Assembly: GCA_016271365.2 (NCBI GenBank)
Contig: CM028131.1
Span: 171,124,501 to 171,188,500, forward strand
From: Neoceratodus forsteri
Lineage: Eukaryota; Chordata; Ceratodontiformes; Ceratodontidae
Length of the DNA: 64,000 bases
Direction: 5' to 3'
The notes under the pieces are model-generated. The model ran no database searches and had not been told where the DNA came from. It worked only from the letters and a program-made list of their open reading frames with translations. Every line of letters starts with the position of its first letter. The first letter of the stretch is position 1. The position numbers and the translations under genes are program-made. Shown here in pieces: positions 52,382 through 62,851 of this stretch.

Positions 52382-52774
52382 TGTCATAGCCTCCTAGTAT
52401 CTCCTCCTCCCCAGATTCAGTTTCTAGCCCTGTCAAGAGCATTCCATTCCTGGTACTCCTCCTTCACTACTCAATATGTTTGTGTCTATTTGTACCCTAC
52501 CTGATAGTTCCACCCAATCTAAGTTACAGTCTCCCTCTTTGAGTCATTCTGGCATCTACTAATATTACACTTCCTAGCATGTTACCCTTAGCCCCTGTTC
52601 CTGGTGTATTGCACCTAGCTCTATAACCATTGCCACCTGCCTCTGCTGCTCTAAAGTTCCTCAGGCACCCCTGCACTTATGCTCTCATTCCCGAGTTTCT
52701 CCTCCTTCCACACCCATGCCCCTCCTTGCACTACATACTTAATACTTGAATCCAAACCTGCTCCACGAAAACTC

Positions 52775-52813
<39 letters not shown>

Positions 52814-53095
52814 TTGTACAGGTTTACTCTGTATCTTTTGTAGCACAAGTTCTGTAGCACATGGTATTTAGCTTTCTGTCTCACTGTATAAATGTACTCC
52901 AGTGCTATTATTAACCTCTTGTGTGTAATCCCTGTTCTATGTAATGGCTCTGTAAGTTTGTGTTTCTCTTTATGTAGTGTTCATGTATCTTGCCCAGGTC
53001 CATCTCGAAAATGGGCTTGCTCACTGGTGTTCGCCTGGCTAAATAAAGATTTTAATTGATTGATAGATTTTGATTGATTGATGGATTGATTGATC

Positions 53096-53320
53096 TTCTT
53101 CTTATATCCATTTGCTATTTGCCTTCATATTAATAGTTATGTTTGTCTTATTACGAAGTATTGCATTTTACTGATTATTGTATTAGTTGTAATAATTAGC
53201 TATCTCCCTCTCCCCTTTCCCCAAGGACACATCTGGAAATGAGCTGTTATCAGCTCTGTGTGTCTTTCCTGGTAAAACTTTTAAATCAATCAATTGATAA
53301 AGAAATAAATAAATAAACAA
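53096..53320 (+). mobile_element. 3' tail of a second LINE-B-related element
   Basis: After the LINE-B tail, a second similar 3' end appears: CCCCAAGGACACATCTGGAA, ATGAGCTGTTATCAGC, 'CTGGTAAAACTTTTAAATCA' and an ATCAATCAATTGAT / AATAAATAAATAAA tail to 53320. Only the untranslated end is present. Confidence 0.5.
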
Positions 53321-54464
53321 AATAGCATATCACCTCTGTGCATTTTTAAGACTCTGCACTGCAGGAATCACTTAAGCAGCACTTAAAGCAGCAGTGCAAT
53401 GAAAATGTGTTAAAATTTGACCGCACCTCTTTTTCTTCCAGATCGATGCAAGATGTCTTCCAGTTTATTGTGGTGGTAAAACTTTAAGTTTCCATTATCA
53501 TTTAAGAATTTTATGAAAGTTTTAAAATAATTATTTCTCAAGAAAAACACGTAGTCACCTCATTTTTGCATAGAAAGAATATTGAGCACTTAAGGAGGGT
53601 AAGAATACAAATAAAAATGTAGATATGCAGTACACAGCTGAAGAAGTATTCAGAAAACCAAAATCAACAGTTCTGCCAATATTTTTCATAATCATAGCAG
53701 AAAACTAGCTTTTGCAATCACTTTTTTAAAGTATGCTTAAAGAGCACCTGCTATCCCAGAGAAAACTTGAGAATAATTATTTATACTAGGGGTGTGCAAA
53801 TATATGTATACTCATTAAAGATTCAGCGAATACTCCAGGAGAATTCAGATATTTAATTGCACAGTGTTTGGGTATTCGACTATGCTGGTATTTGACCATA
53901 ATATAGTACATTTATGAAAAATACTGTATACATGAAACAAACACCCCAAAATAGACAAATAAGATGTTTTCTGTTCAGCATGGGTAGAGGGTAATTCTAG
54001 GTTTTGAAAACACACCATACTGATGCAGATTCAGACAGTGTAAGTGTAGTTTAAAGAAAAGCACCAGTTACTTTTGTGCATTCTCCTGCCAGTGCATATT
54101 TGTGGCCCCGATTAGCATTCAGTGTAAAAAAATACATTTTCTAACTGCATTTTGATATTAAAACTGAAGTTTAAACAAGTACTCGAAAACTTCTGTTTAG
54201 CTAGGCTACCATCTTGTTGGAATCAATCACTCCCTCACCCAGGATATGCTAATGTGCCCAACTGGCCAATGTGCTGATTAGCAGGGGTATTTTATTATAT
54301 CCAGGCATGGGAGCACGGAGCTCTCATTAGATGGCTGACAGAAGCCTTGTTAAATGGAAGTTTTCAAGCACTTTTTTAAATGCAAGTTTTAATGCCAAAA
54401 ATGTTAAAAATGTAATTAGAAAAAATACATTATTATGCAGAAATGTTAAATGGGGGCATATACA
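53321..54464. other. AT-rich DNA without a gene
   Basis: No coding similarity or tandem structure noticed on either strand. Confidence 0.3.
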
Positions 54465-55559
54465 CCCACACACAGTGTTGGGTAGTAACTAGTTACTTTA
54501 ACCTGATTACTTTTCTAGGTAACTAGTAAAACTAATTGATTACTTTTAAAATAAAGTAATGAGTAACTGTAATTACATTACCTTTCCCTAAACGTAACTA
54601 GTTACTGTAATATAAATAGTAATATACATAGAAAAACAGATGGGCATCCATTTGTTATGGTTGCTGTAATCCATTATCCATCAAGGGGTTCTTGTGACTT
54701 CATAATCCACAAGAATGAAGCTCAACAGGTTCATCACGTCACAGAAATCCAGAGATTGTGCAGGTGTCTTTTGATATTCTGGTTTCAGTATAAACAAAGG
54801 CTGCTCAACTGATTGCATGCTTGATTTATTACAACATCAGGTTAATCAAATTGCCTTCTGACAAGCACAGCTTGAGCACCCAGCATCTTCACCTTGTACA
54901 TTGAATGCAAGTTGGCAATCATTTTTTGCCTTTTTTCATGATAAAAAGTTTAAGCAAAATTTCATGGCTGTGAGGAGGCATTTTTTTGTACCCTTGCTGA
55001 TATTCAGGTTTGAGTAGTCACAGTGTCTAAGTATTATGAGCTGCCAAAGGTACGGGGTGTTGTAAACCTGTGGCACTGCAACTGGAGCAAAGACATGCAG
55101 CCTTGTAACATTAAGCCTAGGAATTCTGACCTAATACTGGTTTGTCCTATGAGATCTTTGCTCTAACACGGTGGTTATAACTACAAGGTAGCCTCAATTA
55201 TCACACCACTGCTTTGTACATGGTTACAGTCTCACTGTCATTGGGTGTTGGGGTTGTTTTTGCTGGTTGTCTCATTACAGAAAATATTGTTATGCTGAAT
55301 GGCTCTGGTGAGGTGTCATTGCACTGGGTGTCCTTGTATCAATTGTCACATATCTGGTGTAAATCACTGGCCCCTCCAGTTTGAGTATTTCTTTCATCTG
55401 TAGAAAATGAAAATGAGTGTGCACACATAGCTTTCACCTTTCAGCCTTTTTACTAGGTCCTGTTAATTAGGCCCAACTTAAAGACTCCTCAGCCCATTCA
55501 CTTCTACTCTGCCTGTTCATACCTATCATCACCTTTTCATTTTCCAGATTCTATTCTTA

Positions 55560-56722
55560 ACTTACCAATTATCACTTTATAATAACTGGCTCCCAATTTT
55601 TCCCATAAGGAAACCATGGCGCAATTTGCTATTATAAAAAAGCGTTTATAATGGCAAACACACACACGGTTTCCCTCACTCTGCACATGTGCCTATCAGA
55701 CTTTGTCGCTTCCCAAATGCGTTGCTTGCCTGCTCGCCAAAAAAGTAAACTGCCATCCGCCACAGTAACTCGTCGGTAAATTATATATATATATTTTTTT
55801 CAAATAATTCTGATCACATTCAACATCTGCAGGGGCAAATAAACACCATGGACCACTTTTTAAATCTGGCACCATCAACCAATGAAAAAATTAAAACAGA
55901 GTGTGGTCCCCATCCAGAACCTCTGCTATTTAATATAACTGATGTGGGGACAAATGTAAACTCAGCAATTATATAAAATAAAATATGGAGTAGTGTGTGT
56001 AAACTCAAAGTTTACACACACACCCTCGGGGTTTGATGCTTGCACAAATCCCTTGAGCTTTACTCTCAGGGTTTATGTAGCATCTAACCCCTCAGGTGTG
56101 TGTAAACTTCTCCTTATACACACCACCCCATACTTTATTATCTGTATAATAGCTGGCTAGCTTTTTTTTCCCTAAGGAAAACTGGGTTATAATTTCCCAT
56201 TATAGCCCATGGGTTATAACAGTGAACACACAACAGCTTTTTCTTGGTCAATGTGCATGCCAGCCAGAGCTCTTCTCGCCCTCTCTGCCTTTGTGTAGCA
56301 CTGCACACCTGCACATTTCACTGTGACTGACACTCGGTGGTAAGTTAACTGAAAAGAAAATGAAAAAACTGGTTTATGTCTACTGTTATGTTTAAGCTGT
56401 CAAAAACAATGAAAATAGGGAGAAAGAAAATGTTTCAGCAGCAAAGCTGAGTAGCGGACTGCGTTGAAACCCTGGGATAGTGGCTGCACAGGGTTGTGGT
56501 TTTATCTTATATAATTGCTGGGGCAAAAAAATGCTCCCCAGCAATTATATAAAATAAAACATAGGGTGGTGTGAATAACTCAAGATTTTACACACACCCT
56601 CACTGTTGGGTACTTAAATAAACTCCTTGAGCTTCACTTTTGGGATTTATGCAGCATCCAGCACTTTGGGTGTGTGTAAAATTTTGTTAAACACACCACC
56701 CAATTATTATTTTATATTTCTC
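55560..56722. repeat. ~590-bp tandem duplication with hairpin modules
   Basis: 55560-56156 and 56157-56722 share, in order: CCCATAAGGAAACC-like, TTATAATGGC-like, CACACACGG-like, TCTGCACATGTG-like and CAGTAACTCGTCGGTAA-like blocks. Then comes a ~190-bp palindromic module (55962-56156; 56537-56722) starting CAGCAATTATATAAAATAAA with inverted TGTGTGTAAA / TTTACACACACC segments. The modules look like a MITE carried along in the duplication. Confidence 0.65.
56499..56560. repeat. 62-bp hairpin
   Basis: GTTTTATCTTATATAATTGC + TGGGG pairs with CCCCAGCAATTATATAAAAT + AAAAC, 24 of 25 positions, with a 12-base loop (CAAAAAAATGCT). It marks the border of the second palindromic module and would extrude readily. 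Confidence 0.8.
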
Positions 56723-57429
56723 CTACAGGGTCCCCCATTTTCTTTCCTCACAAATATGTCTCTTATTTCCCTTACTGCCTTTGTCTCTTTTAAATAATTC
56801 TTGAAGAAGACCTATGGTTGAAACATTGATTCTAACTCTATTTTCTATTTCCAGCATGCATTTAATACTACCATTTTGTTTCATATCTGTAACATGTGCT
56901 GTGGAAATACAAGTAAACAAACATCATTTTATTTGTCAGTTTATTATTAAAGTATACCATTTTGCAACATTTGATATACAAATTATACTACTTGTGCTCC
57001 ATTACATGGTACAGCTAATAATCTCTATAGGAATTGATGAAATTTGTTTGAGGGGGGCAACGGATTGACCAGTTGATATGCAATTTATTGGTAGCTTGCT
57101 ACACCCCTGCATGTCATAATTTGTGGCTTTCTATGGTTGCCATTGTGAACCCTGAAGGAATCAGGGCCAGCATAGCTGTTGTATGAAAAAGGCAAGTAGT
57201 CCATCTGCAGGCAGGGCTCAGGGCCCATTTCCCTCAACACCACATGTGCCAAGCTGCCACAGCAGGTTGCTTGATTGTTCATCCACACACCTGCCAGGTC
57301 TATCACCATCACCAGTCCCATCTCAAAGAACATCCTCATCAAATGGGTATGTACTGGAGAGCAACAAGTGTTTTGTGTTGTGTGATAATTTGATTTTTGT
57401 AAGTGACACTGTCTGATTTCAGTCGTGGC
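56723..57429. other. No recognisable gene, inside the hAT-like element
   Basis: Mixed sequence. A GTAGCTTGCTACACCCCTGC segment near 57091 and C-rich frames around 57180-57340 have no recognisable family. Confidence 0.3.
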
Positions 57430-58160
57430 ATACTGGCAGTGGCATAATAGTCATGGCAGACTTAGTTATAATTATAACTGGGTCTCAGTGGCAGTGGCAA
57501 GTCAAGGTTCAGCTGTGGGAAAGAGTTTACATTTTGTTGGGGTACACAGGTGTGTGCTGGTGGAATTTATTGTACGTGATGTGGGGTGAATCTGTGGCTG
57601 GCAATGGCAAAGTTAGGATTCTGGCTGCTGTGGGGAAATGGAAAAATATCACCAAGGTAAGGAAGGGCAGTAGATCTGCAGGATGCATGTGTGTGAGTGT
57701 AGGGGGAGCTATGTGAGGGTGGTATTTAATTATAGAAATTTAAAGGGGTATTTGTGGCTCTTGCATAGTCAGGAGGAGAATACAGTCTAGATGGGGGAAA
57801 GACTGTCAATTGCAGGAGATGCAGCAGGGTGTGTGTCAGTGAGGTAAGGGCGGGATTTAAAGGGGTAGTTGTGGCTGGCATTGTCAGGATATGCAGCTGT
57901 ATGGGAAAGATCACCAAGGGCATTGGCACTAGATGCAGATAATGTGTGTATTGGAGGGTGAGTGTGGGTGTTATGGAAATGAAAAAGGTCAGGGACAGCA
58001 GTGGCTGGCAAAGCCAGGATTCAGCTGTGGGAGGGCAAATATTGTGGAGGGCAACAGTAGATGCAGGGTGAGTGAGAGTGTTTTATAATAGAGCTCTTAT
58101 TTATGGAAATGTAAAGGGATTGTTGTGACTGGCAATGTCAGATGGGTACTGCATTAGAAA
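57430..58160. repeat. Degenerate tandem repeat, ~117-158-bp unit
   Basis: Units with GTGGCTGGCAATGTCAGG, 'CAGCTGTGGGA', 'ATGCAGGGTGTGTGTGAGTG' and 'GGAAATTTAAAGGGGT' start near 57488, 57593, 57751, 57868, 57999 and 58120. Similarity is moderate. It lies just inside the right subterminal region of the hAT-like element. Confidence 0.7.
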
Positions 58161-58434
58161 TGAACACATTCATTGTCTTTAAAATCTGTTTTATTTCTTT
58201 TATACATTTCTTGGGGTTTCATGAGCACACAGCTATGTTCAATGAATAAATACAACCAAGTTAACAAAAGCAATATGAAGTAATATGAAAAGTAATATGC
58301 ATTACAGTTACAGTTACTAATTACTTTTTATATAAAAGTAATAAGTAACTGTAACTGATTAAATTTATTTGAAAGTAACTAGTAACTGTACCTGATTACT
58401 TTTTAAAAGTAACTTATCCAACACTGCCCACAGG

Positions 58435-59877
58435 AGAGTGCAAACAAGGTAGCCGGTCTTTTCCTTCAACAGATTAGACATTTTCTTTACATGTTTTGTT
58501 CTGTCAGTATACTGTTAGTGCTGCGACTGAATATTGGTGCCATAATTAGGGTGCCGCAAAAAGGGCAACAGTGACAGGGGCTATCTTGATTTTAGATCAC
58601 CCCTTACTGATGCCGTCCTTTGTGTCCACACAGTTTCTGCCCCCACCAGTGCATGCCCACCCCAGAGGAGGTTATATTTAGTTTTTGGGTGTTCGGTGGT
58701 GATGCCTCCCACATTGAGGGGTGCACAGGGGACAAAGCCCCCCTCAAAAGCTGTTTCCCAGGAGGGTGCTTTGGTGCTGTAGCTCCTGGAAGATGTAATG
58801 TGTGGTGCTGTAATGCCAGGCAGCATATTCCTTGTGCTGTAATCAGCTTTATCAACATGATTTTCACAACAGCATGGGTGAACCATTCTGGCTGATAGGT
58901 GTACTGAAACATAATGAAGAGAATATCTGTTTTGAAGACTGGGAGGGAATCAATGAAGTGAAAAGATGCACAGCATGCAGAGGAAGGAATTAAAAAAGAA
59001 AATACTATGTTTGTTTTGGATAGAGGAAAGCAAAGCTTAGTTGCACAGTGGAACAAATATTCAGATTTTTATACCTTTTATTTATTTATTTTTTTTTAAT
59101 CTGTAAAATGTGACTTTGTTTGTAGAACTGAATCTGAGACAGACTCGAAGGGCATGCACATCTGCCAAGTGCCTCAATAAATGAGAAAACATTTTTGGCA
59201 TTTTCAAATTGAATATTCTGTTGGCATCATGATAGCTGTGATGGGGTTGTCATGCCTGGCACTTGTTTTTACCAGGATATAACTGTAAGTTAATGAAACC
59301 CCTGGAATGCCTGGCAGCCAATCACATTTCTTGCATTTTAAAGCCTATTTTCTAAAGATGTAAGATCACTTTCTTCTCTCATTTCTCTATATATGTTGAT
59401 GAATAATTAAATATCTCCCATACTGCATAGGAGAAAAATCATTTGTACTCTGATGATTTGAACCCAAATAAGTAACATTCCCTTTCATACCTCCTTCTAG
59501 TCTCCCATTTAAAATATTTAAAGGATTATCATTATTAAGCTCAATTAGAGATTCTCCAATATCATTGAGACATGGATTAGTATTTTTCCTGTAAATTATG
59601 AGTTGTTTCTATGAAGTGCTCAAAGTTCTCAATATTATCAAAGTCTAGAGTCCAGCATTAAAATCTTGTGCAATTAAAACAGTGGCTGAGGGGTGTTTAA
59701 TCACTGCAGATGCTATATTTAAATTCAAGTTCGATTACAGATTTATATTATGTTGTAATGAATGTTTAGGGGGAACCTACACATTTGTAAGAAAGATCAA
59801 AATACCATCCCATTTAAGAAGAATTATCACAAAATTATTACCAATTTCAACTTTTTTTCTAGCAGTTTGATCCCTTG
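58435..59877. other. No recognisable gene
   Basis: 58560-58900 has GC-rich text with overlapping 90-150-codon frames on both strands, which I could not match to any family. The rest is AT-rich. A GGTGCTGTA pair occurs near 58770 and 58803. Confidence 0.3.
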
Positions 59878-61267
59878 GGCTGGATTCACAAAAACTCACA
59901 AAGCACTACACAAAGTTTGCACTGTGCTTTGTGGTTGCACAGGTATGATATCTTGCTATTCACAGTTGGAGAGTGTGTGGTTTGTAATAAACTGCATAGT
60001 GTCCTTGGTGCTAGTGGTTCCTCCCCTTCCCAATCATCTGTCTAGTATATGTAAAATATTGTCCCTAATGTCCAGTGTACCCCCAATCTGGTTTACATTT
60101 GTACGGATTGTGCTGGTGAGTGGTGAGGGAGGTGACCACTAGATCACCAGGGTATATATTTATTTTATATGAGGCTGGCAATCCATGAGGGAGGGGACCA
60201 CTAGACCACCAGGGTATATATTTTTTTTATGTGGGGCTGGTGATCCATGAGGGAAGGGACCATTAGACCACTAGGGTATATATTTATTTTATATGGGGCC
60301 AGAAATCAGCGAGGGAGTGGAACACTAGACCACCAGGTTCTATATGTCTTTGGGTTGGGGCAGCTATTGGCGGGGGAAAGGGACCACTGTACCAATGGGG
60401 AAGTTTGTCATATTATTGTTTTTTTGGATCGGGCCAGTGATCAGCAAGGGGTGGGATACTAGACCACCAGGGATTATTCATTTTTTAAATGGGGTTGGCG
60501 ATCAGAAATGGGTGTTTGTGGGGCCACTAGCACTAGGGATACCTTATATTTTTCAAAGCAGGCTGATGATTGGCAGATGGGGTGAAGGACCACTGAACAC
60601 ACGAGACATATCACTATTGCATAGGCATGTTTGGGGGTGGGGGTGGAACCACTGGACACCAGGGAAATGGTTTTTATATTTTGGGCAGGTGATCGGATGG
60701 CGGGAGGGACCACTGGGCACCAGGGAAATGGTTGTTATATTTTGGGCAGGTGATCAGGTGGCAGGAGGGACCATTGGATACCAAGGAAAACTTATGTTTA
60801 ACATGTCGGGTGGCAGTCAGCAATCAGGGTGGGAACCATTACACCACCACCAACTTCAAAATATTTTTATTAAAGGGATGGTGATTGGAGACAGGGAGGG
60901 ACCACTAGACCACCAGGGAGCTGTTTGTTTTTTACTAATGGGCCAGTAACTGGTGAGGGGACCACAGTACCTTCACCAACCACTATGGTTGCATGTAATT
61001 AAGAGGAAGTTTTCCTTGGTGGTATTTTCTCCACACTAAAGAACCACAAAAACGGTCCTTGTGAGGAGAAAATGTGTTGTGGTTGGGACTGTGCCAATAT
61101 GCAGGCTCACCCAAATTTGCTTTGTGCCCCCTTCAGACTTTATCCTAGTACAAACTTGGTTTGAGGGCATAAACTGGGCTTTTCTAAATACCAACTTGGC
61201 AGAAAACCCAGTTTGTGCCATGCAAACTGGGTTTTCACTGGGGCAAAGTTTTGTGAATCTAGCTCCT
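59878..61267. mobile_element. TIR element carrying a minisatellite
   Basis: Left end GGGCTGGATTCACAAAAACT (59878); right end reverse-complemented GGAGCTAGATTCACAAAACT (61267), about 16 of 20 alike. The first 9 bases, GGGCTGGAT, are the same as the termini of the foldback element at 37990, so the two may be related. Between the ends lies a long ~62-bp minisatellite and no coding sequence. No target duplication is clear. Confidence 0.6.
60107..60975. repeat. Minisatellite, ~61-74-bp unit, about 13 copies
   Basis: GGGACCACTAGACCACCAGG and variants recur near 60134, 60197, 60259, 60321, 60382, 60456 and on to about 60905. They are separated by TATATATTT-type AT stretches and a GGCTGGTGATC / GGGCCAGTGATCAG segment. 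Later units have CACTGGGCACCAGGG. The unit is the same basic sequence as the reverse complement of the 7.04-7.34-kb array and as 38908-38945. Confidence 0.85.
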
Positions 61268-62240
61268 GGTCTAATCTTGACATGTGTTATTAAACCTCTT
61301 ATATGGTAACCAAATTGTTAGATTTGGTTGCAGGAGAACACATAGCTTCATAGCCATTAACATCAGCTTCTTCAGGGTACCAAGTTTATAGAAAACAGAT
61401 TGTAGTAAAATGGTACATATAAGGCAACGATTCTGAGACCAATTGTTTCCCAGCGAGTCCAGTAATATTCCATGAGAGGAAAGTGTTTCCAGAACATGAA
61501 AAATCCAACTTGTTATTTCAGTTCAGTGAAAGATTATTATTAGTATCAGTGAGTCATTTCCTCATTGTTTGAATTGAGTTAGTAACATCATTTGTTCTCA
61601 CATGTTTATAACCATCTGCTAGACTGCTACTGTATTAAAATTCTCAGTTGATCCAACTTGAGCATTATCCAGAGTCTCTTGCACAAGCTTGATGTCTCTT
61701 AAGCCTAAATCTTTCTGACCATGTATCAGATTCCATATTTACCTACTTAACACTAACCACTCCCATGTTACCCAGTTTAACTTTAAGGATTTTGGACAAT
61801 AAGAAACAGATTGCAGCTGTTAGTGTTAGAGTATTTTCTTTTCTTAGTTTTCCCATACCAAACAATAAGATTATTTGACTTTTATATTGCCCTGTAACAT
61901 GATTAGCATAGTTCATTCTATAGGAGAAATTCCACTTAAAAGATACCAATGCATATTGAAAAACATTGTATTCTATTTGTTCCTAGTAAGCTATGGCAGA
62001 AGATTATAGTGTCAATAGAGTGCCATGTGACTGGTGAGGGTATCTCAAAACCCAATTGAGAGAGTCTCTCATTTTTGAATCATATTTATTTTGATATTCC
62101 CATATTAGAGACTAGAAAATAAACAAGCACAGCAATATCATCAGAATCTCTAAATGCTGTCAAAGTATTTTCTTTTGCTTTACCAATTCCTAATTCTGTA
62201 TGACATAAAAATAATATAAAATCCAGCACTGACTCACTTG
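61268..62240. other. AT-rich DNA without a gene
   Basis: Nothing recognisable on either strand; no tandem structure noticed. Confidence 0.3.
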
Positions 62241-62851
62241 TTTAATTTCATTTTTTTCTGTATGTACTTTATCCCTCCTTCAGGGAACTGGAAAGTGGCT
62301 CTGGCCCCTCCCTCGGAGGGAACTCATCTCTCTAGCCAGGCAACCCCACACCAGTCCCACCCAGTGAATCCCCAATGGGTGCTCCCCCCGTGTCAGGGCC
62401 AGTGGAGAGGAGCATCAACTTTCCCCCCAACCCCAGAAGCCAAAATCTAGATCTATGGGGGTGGGCTGATGCGGGCATAGCCGGTCATCATAGATCCTGC
62501 CAGCTCTGTTCTTTTCCCTTCAGTTTTCTTCCCAGACCCACGCATGTGCAATGGGTAGGGTGATTGCCTCTGCCTCCGCGGAGGCAGCTTATGTCCTGTG
62601 CATGCGTTCATCCCATTCTGTGCAGCGTGCCTGTGCTGACCCCCAGCCTCCACTGGGTGTCAGTCTACAAAACGTTGCATTGTCCCCCTTCCCCAAGGAA
62701 GAAGAGCTGTTGGTGGATGCTCAAGCCTTTCTCACTGACCCTAGAGTGAACCAAGTCCATTCCCGAACCCAGGTCACCATCACGGCATGAGCTGTGCTGT
62801 CCAGTGCCCCAACCCTCAGTGCCACCATGCCAGCTTTCTTTCATTTCATTT
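62241..62851 (-). mobile_element. SINE-X copy 4 (- strand)
   Basis: Body 62254-62838 (585 bp). Flanks TTTAATTTCATTT (62241-62253) and TTTCATTTCATTT (62839-62851) form a 13-bp duplication with one mismatch, though AT-rich and so less decisive. The minus strand opens GCTGGCATGGTGGCACTGAG, then GACCTGGGTTCGGGAATGGA (B-box GGTTCGGG). It carries the CACCCAGTGGAGGCTGGGGG hairpin and ends in a T-run (62254-62258) on the plus strand. The small open frames here are not genes. Confidence 0.78.

Larger units (their letters stand above)
48641..53095 (+). mobile_element. LINE-B, near-complete Rex1/L2-like LINE
   Basis: A 4.4-kb LINE: pyrimidine-rich 5' region (48641-48955), an N-terminal extension, a 2A-like motif, the endonuclease, RT, C-terminal region to a stop at 52380, 3' untranslated region and a (TTGA)n tail at 53057-53092 after AATAAAG. 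The RT style ('LLNPLQSGFRPHHSTT', 'LDYADFLYSQS') belongs to the jockey superfamily near Rex1/L2. It is the most complete LINE in the window yet has about eight stops or frameshifts. An (AT)n microsatellite (52782-52811) lies in its 3' region. Confidence 0.87.
54465..58434. mobile_element. hAT-like DNA transposon, non-autonomous
   Basis: The element 54473-58426 starts CAGTGTTGGGTAGTAACTAG and ends (reverse-complemented) CAGTGTTGGATAAGTTAC. Subterminal blocks of AGTAACTAGTTACT/GATTACTTTT type fill the first and last 130 bp in inverted order. The flanks are CCCACACA (54465-54472) and CCCACAGG (58427-58434), an 8-bp duplication with two changes, as hAT elements make. CAGTG termini also fit hAT. 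No transposase is readable in nearly 4 kb. The interior holds duplicated hairpin modules and a ~125-bp repeat, so it was presumably mobilised by a related autonomous element. Confidence 0.72.

Noticed and set aside
58604..59056. 150-codon minus-strand frame and its overlaps
   Set aside because: Three frames overlap on both strands with no recognisable motif; nothing separates it from chance in a GC-rich patch.
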